The position numbers were made by a program, and so were the translations under genes. The notes beneath the pieces were generated by a model. It searched no databases. It had not been told where the DNA came from and worked only from the letters and a program-made list of their open reading frames with translations. DNA of 64,000 bases, taken from NCBI GenBank assembly GCA_902765595.1, contig CACXAQ010000001.1:183475-247474 (forward strand). Direction: 5' to 3'. The stretch is from Oscillospiraceae bacterium (GTDB lineage: Bacteria; Bacillota; Clostridia; Oscillospirales; Oscillospiraceae). The first letter of the stretch is position 1. Every line of letters begins with the position of its first letter. This document shows, piece after piece, positions 10,027 through 18,365 of the stretch.

Positions 10027-11723
10027 GCGCGCTCCTCCTTTTCCTCATTGGGCATCCGCTCGCCCGGGCGCACGGCAAAGCTGGCGTCCTTACGGGTGTC
10101 CGCGCCTTTGATGAAGGCCATCATCATCCAGCAGGCGATCAGCGAGGAGCCGCCGCGGGACACGAAGGGGAAGGTGACCCCGGTGAAGGGCAGCAGGTCC
10201 AGGGAGCCGAACACGTTCAGCGAAAGCTGCACCAGCAGCATGCTCATGCTGGCGCAGGCGGCGATGGCGTAGTAGGAAGAGCGGCCCTGCCGTGCGCTGC
10301 GCACGGCGAAAAAGGCCAGGATCAGCACGGCCAACACCATGCACAGGGCAATGATGAGCCCCAGCTCCTCGCAGACCATGGCAAAGACCATGTCGGTGTT
10401 GGCGGCAAAAATATCCTTCAGCCAGCCGGCGCCGGCGCCCTTGCCGAAGAGACCGCCGGAGGCGGCCGCGGACATGGCCCGGGTCTGCTGGTAGCCGGTG
10501 TTGTACATATCCTCCCAGACATGGCCCCAGGAGGCGAAGCGCTGGGCGATATAGGGCTTGACGCTGACGGCCATCACCCCGGCCATGCCGGCGCCGGCGA
10601 CGGCCAGGAAGACCGTGGCGATGGAGCCGGAGCGCATGAAGGAGATGACCAGGAAGGTGACGAAGAAGATCAGCGCCGTGCCGAAGTCTCCGATCAGGGC
10701 CAGCGCCACCACGCAGATGGCGGAAAAGGCGATGAAGGAGATCAGGTTCCGGCGGCGGTAGAGACGATCCAGCGTGGAGGCGCCCACATAGACGTAGGCC
10801 ACCTTGACCAGCTCCGAGGGCTGGAAGGAGTAGCCGCCGAATTCCAGCCAGTTTCTGGCGCCCAGCACCGCGTCGCTGAACACCACGTTGACGGCCAGCA
10901 GCGCCAGCGCCGTAAGACCGATGGGGATCCGCATCACGGCGGTGCGGTGAAGATTGCGGAGCCACCAGCCGTTGAGCAGAAACAGCAGGACGGCCGCGAT
11001 GGTCAGCAGGATCTGCTTGTACAGATCCCCCGGCGTGGAGGAGGCGGCCACGGAGAAGCCCAGGGTGGTCAGATAAAAGGCCAGGGTCTCTACCTCAAAG
11101 CCGCTGCGGCCGATGATGCGCATGGCGTTATAGCAGCTCCACTCCAGAATGATCAGCAGGGCGAAGGAGAGGGCGATGTCCGGCAGCTGTTCGGGAGCGG
11201 CGGAGAAGGCGTGCTGCATCAGCAGGAAGATCTGGAACACCGTCAGCTCCAGCAGGGTCAGGGAAGGGGAGATGCGGCGGCCCACAGAGGTCCGTGCGGC
11301 CTCCAGCCGTTCCCGCTTGCTCTGGTCGGTGTCCTGAAAACGCATGTTGTGTCCGGCCAGATTGATCACGTCGCCGCTTTCCAGCTCCGCGCCATCGGCC
11401 CCGATCCGTTGGCCGTTGACCCAAACGCCGCCCCGGGAGAAAATATCATAGATGGTCCAGACGCCCCGGTCGCTGCGGCTGAGGACCGCGTGGACCCGGC
11501 TGACCCCGGGCAGGTCCAGCCGCAGATCCGCGCTGCGGGAGCGGCCCAGGATGTTCTCCCAGTGGGTGATGGGCAGGGTCGCCCGCCCGGTGCGCAGATA
11601 GGCCCAGACCTCCGGCTCGTAGCGCTCCCGGAGCATGGAGCGCAGACAGCGGACCATGATCGTCAGAGATAAAAGGATCATGACGATACGGGATGCGATC
11701 ATCATGGATGCGGTAAAGCCCAT
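10023..11723 (-). CDS. FHA domain fused to SEDS (FtsW/RodA/SpoVE) glycosyltransferase
   Basis: 566 residues. A membrane segment at about 8-25 is followed by an FHA domain at 45-130: LGRS at 59-62, SRVH at 75-78 and VNGQRI at 102-107 are the phosphothreonine-binding residues of this fold. From about 160 to 555 it has ten or so hydrophobic segments with SEDS signatures, including GDFGTALIFF and FTGVTFPFVSRGGSS. SEDS proteins polymerise lipid II into glycan strands. The FHA part probably docks a phosphorylated partner, which is inference. The ATG at 11723 follows GGAGGG. First gene of a five-gene operon with the PBP. Confidence 0.93.
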   Translation of the reverse strand: MGFTASMMIASRIVMILLSLTIMVRCLRSMLRERYEPEVWAYLRTGRATLPITHWENILGRSRSADLRLDLPGVSRVHAVLSRSDRGVWTIYDIFSRGGVWVNGQRIGADGAELESGDVINLAGHNMRFQDTDQSKRERLEAARTSVGRRISPSLTLLELTVFQIFLLMQHAFSAAPEQLPDIALSFALLIILEWSCYNAMRIIGRSGFEVETLAFYLTTLGFSVAASSTPGDLYKQILLTIAAVLLFLLNGWWLRNLHRTAVMRIPIGLTALALLAVNVVFSDAVLGARNWLEFGGYSFQPSELVKVAYVYVGASTLDRLYRRRNLISFIAFSAICVVALALIGDFGTALIFFVTFLVISFMRSGSIATVFLAVAGAGMAGVMAVSVKPYIAQRFASWGHVWEDMYNTGYQQTRAMSAAASGGLFGKGAGAGWLKDIFAANTDMVFAMVCEELGLIIALCMVLAVLILAFFAVRSARQGRSSYYAIAACASMSMLLVQLSLNVFGSLDLLPFTGVTFPFVSRGGSSLIACWMMMAFIKGADTRKDASFAVRPGERMPNEEKEERA

Positions 11724-11748
11724 CAGCCTGCCCTCCTTTCATAGAATC

Positions 11749-12031
11749 ATTGCGAAACGTGTTTCGCAATGAAGCACTCGCGCTCGCGTCGTCGCAAGCT
11801 CCATTTCCTCGCTTCCGTGTGGCAACACGAAAGCTCGCTCTTTCCGCTGCTCCTCCTACCAAACACAAAGCATTGCGCTTTGTGTTTGAAAAGGAAGAAG
11901 GAGTAAACTGAGCGCAGTTTTTGCCATTCCTGGCGGAAACGAAGCGGCGTGAGCTTCTTCTGACGTCGGCGCGAGGGCTCGCTTGGCTCGCCTCAGGGTG
12001 TTTTTGAGGCGGCAAAGCTGCCTCAAAAACA
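11749..12031 (-). repeat. Intergenic repeat, long copy
   Basis: Read on the minus strand it begins with a TTTTTGAGGC hairpin (11999-12031), continues with ACCCTGAGGCGAGCCAAGCG, includes an internal CAAACACAAAGC hairpin (11860-11871 with 11877-11888), and ends with a perfect 22-base palindrome (11749-11770) just before the ribosome site of the FHA-SEDS gene. A shorter homologous copy lies at 52794-52932 in the same orientation relative to its downstream gene. It fills most of the 526-base gap between 11723 and 12250. Confidence 0.8.
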
Positions 12032-12130
12032 ATTCATTATTCCTTCGGGACGATAATCTAAGTGAATTCGTTCCTTATAAAACCGTCCACGAAATGTGAT
12101 AGCTGTGTTTCAGTAGATTTTAACTAATAT

Positions 12131-12160
12131 AGTATACCACAAAAGCAATGGATTTGACAA
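12131..12160 (-). promoter_or_regulatory. Candidate promoter of the minus-strand cell-wall operon
   Basis: On the minus strand TTGTCA (12160-12155), 18-base spacer, TATACT (12136-12131). It would give a leader of about 400 bases that includes the intergenic repeat. Confidence 0.5.
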
Positions 12161-12184
12161 CGGGTCACTTGCCGGGGAGAGGGT

Positions 12185-12212
12185 TTGACAAGCGGGGCTT
12201 TTTGAGTATAAT
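12185..12212 (+). promoter_or_regulatory. Promoter of mrp
   Basis: TTGACA at 12185-12190, 16-base spacer, TATAAT at 12207-12212: both elements are consensus. Confidence 0.9.
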
Positions 12213-12249
12213 AGAAGAGCTATGGAAAAAACCCGAAAGGAATGAAAAT

Positions 12250-13083
12250 ATGAGCGAATGCACCCATGATTGCTCTTCTTGCGGAGAGAATTGCCCCTCC
12301 CGGCAGAGCCCCCAGAGCTTCCTCAAGGAGCTGAACCCCTATTCCAGCGTGAAAAAGGTCATCGCCGTGGTATCCGGCAAGGGCGGCGTTGGCAAGTCCC
12401 TGGTGACAAGCCTTCTCGCCTCCGAGATGCAGCGCCGCGGCTACCGCTGCGCCGTACTGGACGCGGACATCACCGGCCCCTCCATCCCCAAGTCCTTCGG
12501 CATCACCCAGAAGGCCATGGGCACCGATGAGTATCTGATCCCCGTCACCACCCCCAGCGGCATGCAGATCATGTCCATCAACCTGATCCTGGAGGACGAC
12601 ACCGCCCCCGTGGTCTGGCGCGGTCCGGTCATCGCCGGCGCCGTCACCCAGTTCTGGACGGACGTGCTGTGGCAGGATGTGGACTACATGTTTGTGGACA
12701 TGCCTCCCGGAACCGGCGACGTGCCCCTGACCGTGTTCCAGTCCCTGCCTATCGACGGGGTGGTCATCGTCACCACGCCCCAGGACCTGGTGAGCATGAT
12801 CGTTGCCAAGGCCGTGAACATGGCCGGCATGATGAACATCCCGGTGCTTGGCATCGTGGAGAACATGTCCTACTTCCAGTGCCCGGACTGCGGCGAGAAG
12901 CACAACATTTTCGGCGATAGCAAGGTGGAGCAGGTGGCGGAGTCCTTCAAAATCAAGCACTTTGTGAGACTGCCCATCGACCCGGTGGTCGCCACCATGG
13001 TGGACGCGGGCGAAGTGGAGTCCGTCCCGGGCGATGAGATCGCCCCCATGGCGGACGTGATCGAACAGGAGGTCAAGCTTTGA
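12250..13083 (+). CDS. Mrp/Nbp35-like iron-sulfur carrier ATPase
   Basis: 277 residues of the P-loop ATPase family that binds and transfers Fe-S clusters. The N-terminus has four closely spaced cysteines (C4, C8, C11, C15 in CTHDCSSCGENC), a Nbp35-like metal motif that many bacterial Mrp proteins lack. The deviant Walker A GKGGVGKS is at 43-50, DADITGPS near 76-83, and the CPDC at 211-214 is the conserved bridging-cluster site. The ATG at 12250 follows GAAAGGA; an in-frame start at 12148 lies upstream of the promoter and is rejected. Its stop overlaps the start of the NifX-like gene, so the two are coupled. Confidence 0.93.
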   Translation: MSECTHDCSSCGENCPSRQSPQSFLKELNPYSSVKKVIAVVSGKGGVGKSLVTSLLASEMQRRGYRCAVLDADITGPSIPKSFGITQKAMGTDEYLIPVTTPSGMQIMSINLILEDDTAPVVWRGPVIAGAVTQFWTDVLWQDVDYMFVDMPPGTGDVPLTVFQSLPIDGVVIVTTPQDLVSMIVAKAVNMAGMMNIPVLGIVENMSYFQCPDCGEKHNIFGDSKVEQVAESFKIKHFVRLPIDPVVATMVDAGEVESVPGDEIAPMADVIEQEVKL

Positions 13084-13529
13084 AAGTTGCCATCGCCTAT
13101 GAAAACGGGGAGATCTACGGCCACTTCGGCCACTGCCCCCAGTTTGCCATCTATGAGTACGGAGAATACGTGAGCGACTGTGTCAAGACCCTGGTCGACA
13201 CCTCTGACCGGCAGGGCCACAAGGCCATGGCCGACCTGATGAAGGAACAGGGCGTGGACGCGGTGCTCTGCGGCAACATGGGCGGCGAGGCCAAGGCCCT
13301 GCTGCTCAGCTACGGCATCGTGCCCATCGCGGGCTACTCCGGCCACGCCGATACGGCGGCGGACCTGCTGGTCACGGGCCAGCTCCCGCTGAACCCCGGC
13401 GACAATACCGCCGGCTCCTGCTCCGGCGGCTGCTCCTGCGGGGGAGACTGCGGCTCTGAGGGCGGCTGCTCCTGCGGAGGAGACTGCGGCTGCGGCTGCG
13501 GCAGCTACGACGGCGAGGAAGCCTGGTAA
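13080..13529 (+). CDS. NifX/NifB-type (dinitrogenase cofactor) domain protein with Cys-rich tail
   Basis: 149 residues. Residues 1-105 match the small domain shared by NifX, NafY and the NifB C-terminus: MKVAIAYENGEIYGHFGHCP, then a GNMGGEAKALL segment and SGHADTAADLL. The last 35 residues contain twelve cysteines in CSCGGDCG-type units, which look like a metal-binding tail. No nitrogenase genes are present; in such genomes these proteins occur beside Mrp and are thought to handle Fe-S or other metal clusters. The TTG start at 13080 overlaps the mrp stop and is preceded by AGGAGGT. Confidence 0.88.
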   Translation: MKVAIAYENGEIYGHFGHCPQFAIYEYGEYVSDCVKTLVDTSDRQGHKAMADLMKEQGVDAVLCGNMGGEAKALLLSYGIVPIAGYSGHADTAADLLVTGQLPLNPGDNTAGSCSGGCSCGGDCGSEGGCSCGGDCGCGCGSYDGEEAW

Positions 13530-13549
13530 TCCGGCAGAATTGAATAGAA

Positions 13550-13592
13550 AAACAGCTGCCCGTCCCTTTGGGATGGGCAGCTGTTTGCTGTT
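13550..13592. terminator. Bidirectional terminator between convergent genes
   Basis: 17-bp stem (13550-13566 with 13570-13586, one G-T pair), TTT loop, A and T runs on both sides. It serves the NifX-like gene and the minus-strand histidine kinase. Confidence 0.92.
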
Positions 13593-14924
13593 TTATACGG
13601 TGGGCAGCGTAAAGGTGGCGGCGTAACGGTCCTGGTCCCACGTGGGCGCGAAGCTGCCGCCCATGGCCTGCAGGATCTTCTCACAGGTGCGCAGCCCGAT
13701 CTTGGTGCTCTCCACCCGGTCCAGATCCTTGGCAATGGCATTGGACATACACACGGAAAGCTGCCCGTCCCGAAGCTCGGAGCGGATCTGGATGGGCTGG
13801 GCCCGGTCTGCGTATTTTTTCGCGTTGGAAACCAGATTATCCAGCACGCGCTTGAGATAGAGCGGGTCGGTGCTGAGCCGGCATTCACCCTCAAAGTCCG
13901 TGCGCTGGATCTCGAAGCCTGCGTCCGCCAGATCAAATTGTGCCTCGCCCAAAAGCTGCTCCAGCAGCAGCCGTCCGTCCAGGGTTTCCTGATTCAGCTC
14001 CAGCTCGGAGCGGCCGAAGACCAGAAAATACTTGAACAGCTCATCTGTCAGGTCCTTCAGCTCCATGGCCTTGTCATAGGCGGAGGCGGCGAACTGCGCG
14101 CTCCGCTCCGGATCCCGGAAGCAGTCCTCGTTCAGAAGCCCCAGGTAGCCGATGAGAGAGGTCATGGGGGTGCGGATGTCGTGGGAGATGGCGGTGATGA
14201 GCTCGGAGTTTGCCTCCCAGGCGCGCCGCTCGTTGCCCATCCGCTGAATCACCGAGTGACGCATGGCGTCCACCTCGACGGCAAGCTGGGACAGCTCGTC
14301 CTCACCCTGCAGGGTGATAGGGGCCTCCAGATCGCCGTCCCCGATGACGTCCGCCTCCCGGGAGAGGCGGATGACGCGCCGGGTCAGGCGGCGGAAATAC
14401 CAGAGCATGATGGCAAAAAAGGCCACAGCTCCCAAAACCACGGCAATGAATCGGTTCAGGTTATCCTCCCGGACCTGGCTGCTGTCGCCGATGGCAATGT
14501 GATAGACTCCGTCGGCAAAGCGCAGGGGGTAGAGCCGCCCGTATTCGCTGGCGTACTGAAGGCGGTTGGGATTGGAGGTGTTGCCGGCGGGGAGGAACTG
14601 CCCGTTGTTCTGCTGCTCAAGCTCTTCATCCCGGAAGATGAGAACGGTGGTATAGGCGTCGTTTCCTGGCCAGCGGGCCACGGCGCTCTCGTCGCTGCCA
14701 TTGATGTGATTGGCGCTGACGTACTTGGAGAAATCCGAGTAGATTTCCGCCTGACGGGAGGCCACCGATTCGGGACTCATATAGATCCGGTCCAGCGCCA
14801 GACTGCCCAGCCCGTAGACGACCTCATACACCGCCCCAGCGCACAGGAGAGCCAGCAGGATCATGTACAGAAGCTTTGCGTCCAGGGAGCGGGGCAGGTG
14901 GATCAGACGCTTGCGCTCAGTCAA
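13593..14924 (-). CDS. Sensor histidine kinase (membrane), partner of the adjacent OmpR regulator
   Basis: 443 residues: membrane segment 18-40, extracellular region of about 120 residues, second segment 160-178, HAMP-like linker 179-230, and the dimerisation box ISHDIRTPMTS with phospho-acceptor His248. The N-box is LDNLVSNAKKYAD at 361-373. The ATP-lid region is unusual: instead of DxGxG and GxGxG blocks it reads SNAIAKDLDRVESTKIGLRTC. A compact lid of this kind occurs in some Firmicutes kinases, but weak activity is possible. It overlaps the regulator gene by 8 bases and lies divergent from a solute-binding lipoprotein that may present the signal. Confidence 0.9.
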   Translation of the reverse strand: MTERKRLIHLPRSLDAKLLYMILLALLCAGAVYEVVYGLGSLALDRIYMSPESVASRQAEIYSDFSKYVSANHINGSDESAVARWPGNDAYTTVLIFRDEELEQQNNGQFLPAGNTSNPNRLQYASEYGRLYPLRFADGVYHIAIGDSSQVREDNLNRFIAVVLGAVAFFAIMLWYFRRLTRRVIRLSREADVIGDGDLEAPITLQGEDELSQLAVEVDAMRHSVIQRMGNERRAWEANSELITAISHDIRTPMTSLIGYLGLLNEDCFRDPERSAQFAASAYDKAMELKDLTDELFKYFLVFGRSELELNQETLDGRLLLEQLLGEAQFDLADAGFEIQRTDFEGECRLSTDPLYLKRVLDNLVSNAKKYADRAQPIQIRSELRDGQLSVCMSNAIAKDLDRVESTKIGLRTCEKILQAMGGSFAPTWDQDRYAATFTLPTV

Positions 14925-15606
14925 TTTGATAACCCCTTCCCCAGACGGTGCGGAGGATCCTGGGGCTTGAGGGATTCTCCTCGATCTTCCGGCGGACGTT
15001 CAGCACGTGGACCATGACGGTGTTGCCGGAGCCGGAGAGGAACTTGGCACCCCAGACCGCTTCGTACAGCTCCGGCGCGGTGACGATGGTGCCGCGCTTT
15101 TGCAGCAGGTATTCCAGAATGGCGTATTCGGTATCCGTCAGCACAACGGGCTTGCCGTTGGACTTGACGGAGTGGGCGGCAAAATCCACTTCCAGGTTAT
15201 CGATGGTCAGGACCGTAGCGGGCTTGCCCCGGTACTCCTTGTAGCGGCGCAGCAGGGAGCTGACCTTGGCCAGCAGCTCCGCCTGGGAAAAAGGCTTGGA
15301 CAGAAAATCGTCTCCGCCGCTTTCATAGGCCTGGACCCGGTCGTTTTCCGCGGATTTTGCGGTGAGAAACAGTACCGGCGCGGTGGAAAACTCCCGGAGC
15401 TTGGAGCAGGTCTGGATCCCGTCCATCCCGGGCATCATCACGTCCAGGACCACCAGGTCCGTGTCGGGGTTTTCCTGCAGAAAGGCAACGGCGGAGGGCC
15501 CGTCCGGCGCCTCCGAGACGACATAGCTCTCCGACAGCAGAAGCCGGAGCACTTTACGAATATCAGGATCATCGTCCACGATCAGAATACGGGAAGCATC
15601 AGCCAT
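14917..15606 (-). CDS. OmpR/PhoB-family response regulator
   Basis: 229 residues: receiver domain with acidic pocket DDD at 11-13, phospho-acceptor Asp55 in VVLDVMMPGMDG and the conserved KPF lysine, followed by a winged-helix domain ending in RTVWGRGYQID. The start at 15606 follows AAGGAGAT; the in-frame ATG at 15657 lies inside the predicted promoter. CTTAAG direct repeats 20 bases upstream of its -35 element suggest autoregulation, and the same repeats precede other genes here. It shares a divergent control region with the lipoprotein at 15774. Confidence 0.95.
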   Translation of the reverse strand: MADASRILIVDDDPDIRKVLRLLLSESYVVSEAPDGPSAVAFLQENPDTDLVVLDVMMPGMDGIQTCSKLREFSTAPVLFLTAKSAENDRVQAYESGGDDFLSKPFSQAELLAKVSSLLRRYKEYRGKPATVLTIDNLEVDFAAHSVKSNGKPVVLTDTEYAILEYLLQKRGTIVTAPELYEAVWGAKFLSGSGNTVMVHVLNVRRKIEENPSSPRILRTVWGRGYQID

Positions 15607-15629
15607 ACGATCATCTCCTTTTCTCCTGC

Positions 15630-15657
15630 ATTGTATCACATTTTTCCCGGGAAACAA
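15630..15657 (-). promoter_or_regulatory. Promoter of the response-regulator/kinase pair
   Basis: On the minus strand TTGTTT (15657-15652), 16-base spacer, TACAAT (15635-15630). Confidence 0.65.
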
Positions 15658-15671
15658 AGGTATTTGGGGAA

Positions 15672-15687
15672 TTTAAGAAAACTTAAG
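15672..15687. promoter_or_regulatory. CTTAAG direct repeat in the divergent control region
   Basis: On the minus strand CTTAAG and CTTAAA starting 10 bases apart. They lie about 20 bases upstream of the minus-strand -35 and next to the plus-strand promoter, so one site could control both directions. The pattern resembles OmpR-family sites such as the CiaR repeat TTTAAG-N5-TTTAAG. Confidence 0.6.
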
Positions 15688-15706
15688 AGACGAGGGAGAA
15701 CGGCTG

Positions 15707-15715
15707 TGATATAAT
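15707..15715 (+). promoter_or_regulatory. Extended -10 promoter of the solute-binding lipoprotein
   Basis: TGATATAAT is an extended -10 element. No good -35 is present at the expected distance, which fits a regulator-dependent promoter. Confidence 0.6.
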
Positions 15716-15773
15716 ACGCCCACAAGAGAATAAGGGGGAGCTTTCGGCGCCCCGTTTCGTAAGGAGGAACAAT

Positions 15774-18173
15774 ATGAAAAAGACGATTCGCTCTGTGCTG
15801 GGACTGCTGCTGGTCCTGTGCATGACGCTGAGCCTTGCCGCCTGCGGGGGAAAGGAAGATACCCCGCAGGGCCAGGAACAGCATCCTGAGATGGTCTATA
15901 CGGCCAAATCCGAGAAGATCGATACCACGCAGGCGGAGGAAGGCATTTCGCCCACAGCCTATACCGACGACGGCTTTTACGGCGTGAGCTACGGCAAGGT
16001 CGCGGACGGCGTGGCCCCCGAAGGCGCTGTGGTGGAGTGGGAAGGCCAGTATGACGTTTACGGCTACCGCCTGTTCTTTGTAGGCTACGACGGCACCGTG
16101 CGCGAGCTCAGTGAGTACACCCCCCTGGAGCCGACAGAGGATCCGGGCGACAAGACCAACTTCTCCTCCGGCAGCAATTTAGCCACGATGTTCGTGGACG
16201 AGAACGGTGACCTGACCCTGGTCGAGAACCTCTACACCAACTGGTTCGACGGGACGGAGGACGAACTGAATTCCAACACCTGGGACGATGCCTTCTGGGA
16301 AAAGTACAAGAGCGTTTCGGAGTATTACATCCGGAAACTCGATCCCCAGGGCAAAGAGCTGAGCAGCGTGAAGCTGGACTTCAACACGGAGAACGCCTGG
16401 CTGGACTTTTACCGCTGCGTCTTTGACAGCGAGGGCAACATGATCGTTCTCGGCGACCAGACCCTGTACGCCTTCGCGCCGGACGGAAGCCTGAAGTTTC
16501 AGATGGAGACCGAGCTTTGGCCCAACAGCATCGTAAAGCTGCTGGACGGCACCATCGCCGTGGCCGCCTGGGGCGATAACGATCTGGAGCTGTATCCGCT
16601 GGATCTGCAGAAGCGCAGCTTCGGCACTCCTTCCAAGCTGCCGAGCCAGGCCAACGATCTGCTGCCCGGCGGCGGGGAGTATGATTTCTGCTACCGCAAC
16701 GGCATGTATCTTTACGGCTATAAGGTGGAGACCGAAGAGAATACCAAGATCATCAACTGGATGGACGTGGATATCAACGGCAACAACGTCAGCGGCTTCG
16801 TCCTGAAGCCGGACGGCTCCATCGTGTGCGTGATCAACACCTGGAAGGGTGACCGCACCGACTGCGAGGTCGCCACCATCACAAAAGTCCCCTATGATTC
16901 CGTTCCCCATAAAGAGACTCTTACCATGGCGGTGATGTACTCCGGCGATGTTTTTGACAAGGTCATCGACTTCAACCGTCACAGTGACACCGTCCGCATC
17001 CAGCTTCTGGATTATTCCGAGTACAATGACTACGAGAACGGCGACTATGACGCCGGCCGCACCAAGCTTCTGACGGAGATCCTCTCCGGCGAAGTGCCCG
17101 ACATCATCGCCCTGAACCAGCTCCCCTATCAGCAGTTTGCATCCAAGGGCCTGCTGGAGGATCTGTACCCTTACTTTGACAGCGATCCCGAGCTGAACCG
17201 GGAGGACTTCTTCTCCAACGTGTTCCAGGCGCTGGAAGTGGATGGAAAGCTCTATGAGATCACGCCTTCCTTCAATGTCCAGACACTGATCGGCGCCGCC
17301 AGCGTGGTGGGCAAGAAGCCAGGCTGGACCTATGAGGATCTGCAGGCCGCGCTGGCCACCATGCCCGAGGGCTGCGATCCCCTGGATATGTACACCACCC
17401 GGGAAGACATGCTGCGGATCCTGGTATACGCGGATCTGGACCACTTTGTGGACTGGACCAACGGCAAGTGCAGCTTTGAAAACGACGATTTTATCCAGTT
17501 GCTGGAGTTTGCAGCCATGTTCCCGGATTCCATCCCCGACGACGTGGAGTGGGAGAGCCCCAGTGACCGCATCGCCCAGGGCAGACAGATGCTCAGCACC
17601 GCGTATCTCTACAGTGTGGACTCCATGCTCTATAACGACGTGCAGTTCGGCGAGAGCGGCTGCACCTTCATCGGCTACCCCACCAATAACGGCGTGGGCA
17701 GCATGATGAGCCTGGACGCAGGCTACGGCATCAGTGCCCGCTGCCAGCACAAGGAAGAGGCCTGGGAATTCCTGCGCAGCTTCCTGCTGGAGGAGGCCCA
17801 GGAGAGTGTCTGGGGCATCCCTGTGAGCCTGAAGGCCTATCAGAAGCAGCTGGAAGCGGCCATGACGCCGGAGTATGAGATGGACGAGAACGGGAAGATC
17901 AAGCTGGACGAAGAGGGCAATAAGGTCCAGATCCCCCGCACCAGCTACTGGGATGAGACCGGTGAACATCCGATCTACGCCATGACCCAGGAACAGGCAG
18001 ACAAGCTGTGGGAGGCGGTCACCACCTGCACCAAGGTGATGAACTTTGACGACAGCATCTTCGACATCGTGTATGAACAGGCCCAGGCCTACTTTGCCGG
18101 CCAGAAGAGCGCCCAGGATGTTGCCCGGCTGATCCAGAGCAAGGTCACCATCTACGTCAACGAGCAGCGCTGA
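15774..18173 (+). CDS. Large solute-binding lipoprotein (propeller-like region plus family-1 SBP), paralog A
   Basis: 799 residues. A signal peptide ends in the lipobox LAAC (Cys24). Residues about 50-375 are beta-rich with repeated phrases such as YYIRKLDPQGKEL, VFDSEGNMIVLGD and YAFAPDGSLKF, suggesting a propeller-like fold. From about 381 a family-1 extracellular solute-binding domain starts (TMAVMYSGDVFDKVIDFN), with GLLEDLYPYFD, PGWTYEDLQAALATMPEGC and DHFVDWTNGKCSF. It ends in a conserved tail YFAGQKSAQDVARLIQSK. Two close paralogs are at 34101 and in the C-terminus of the protein at 55509. It has its own promoter and terminator, separate from the permeases 190 bases on. The ligand cannot be read; the SBP family mostly binds oligosaccharides. 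Confidence 0.9.
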   Translation: MKKTIRSVLGLLLVLCMTLSLAACGGKEDTPQGQEQHPEMVYTAKSEKIDTTQAEEGISPTAYTDDGFYGVSYGKVADGVAPEGAVVEWEGQYDVYGYRLFFVGYDGTVRELSEYTPLEPTEDPGDKTNFSSGSNLATMFVDENGDLTLVENLYTNWFDGTEDELNSNTWDDAFWEKYKSVSEYYIRKLDPQGKELSSVKLDFNTENAWLDFYRCVFDSEGNMIVLGDQTLYAFAPDGSLKFQMETELWPNSIVKLLDGTIAVAAWGDNDLELYPLDLQKRSFGTPSKLPSQANDLLPGGGEYDFCYRNGMYLYGYKVETEENTKIINWMDVDINGNNVSGFVLKPDGSIVCVINTWKGDRTDCEVATITKVPYDSVPHKETLTMAVMYSGDVFDKVIDFNRHSDTVRIQLLDYSEYNDYENGDYDAGRTKLLTEILSGEVPDIIALNQLPYQQFASKGLLEDLYPYFDSDPELNREDFFSNVFQALEVDGKLYEITPSFNVQTLIGAASVVGKKPGWTYEDLQAALATMPEGCDPLDMYTTREDMLRILVYADLDHFVDWTNGKCSFENDDFIQLLEFAAMFPDSIPDDVEWESPSDRIAQGRQMLSTAYLYSVDSMLYNDVQFGESGCTFIGYPTNNGVGSMMSLDAGYGISARCQHKEEAWEFLRSFLLEEAQESVWGIPVSLKAYQKQLEAAMTPEYEMDENGKIKLDEEGNKVQIPRTSYWDETGEHPIYAMTQEQADKLWEAVTTCTKVMNFDDSIFDIVYEQAQAYFAGQKSAQDVARLIQSKVTIYVNEQR

Positions 18174-18206
18174 TGCGGCCTATCCCACACGGATACGGTT
18201 AACATG

Positions 18207-18242
18207 AAAACCGCAGGAGGAAGGACCTCCTGCGGTTTTTCC
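18207..18242 (+). terminator. Terminator after solute-binding lipoprotein A
   Basis: Perfect 14-bp stem (18207-18220 with 18226-18239) followed by a T-run. It separates the binding protein from the permease transcription unit. Confidence 0.93.
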
Positions 18243-18250
18243 GGCGCTTT

Positions 18251-18280
18251 CTTAAGATTGCTTAGGATTTCTTAAGATTG
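18251..18280 (+). promoter_or_regulatory. Triple CTTAAG-type decamer repeat upstream of the permease promoter
   Basis: Three consecutive 10-base units beginning CTTAAG, CTTAGG and CTTAAG at 18251, 18261 and 18271. They lie one to four helical turns upstream of the -35 element, as expected for an OmpR-family activator. Confidence 0.7.
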
Positions 18281-18292
18281 AAAGACCTTGCC

Positions 18293-18321
18293 TTGCAAGA
18301 GGCTTTCCCATGGTGTATAAT
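18293..18321 (+). promoter_or_regulatory. Promoter of the permease/adaptor operon
   Basis: TTGCAA at 18293-18298, 17-base spacer, TATAAT at 18316-18321. Confidence 0.82.
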
Positions 18322-18365
18322 GCAATCTGTATGCAAGCGCAATTCCTTTCAAAACAGGTATGCTT

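Noticed and set aside
13080-13529. Evidence for nitrogen fixation
   Set aside because: Only the small NifX-type domain is present; no nif structural or cofactor genes are in the window, and the domain is widespread in non-fixers.
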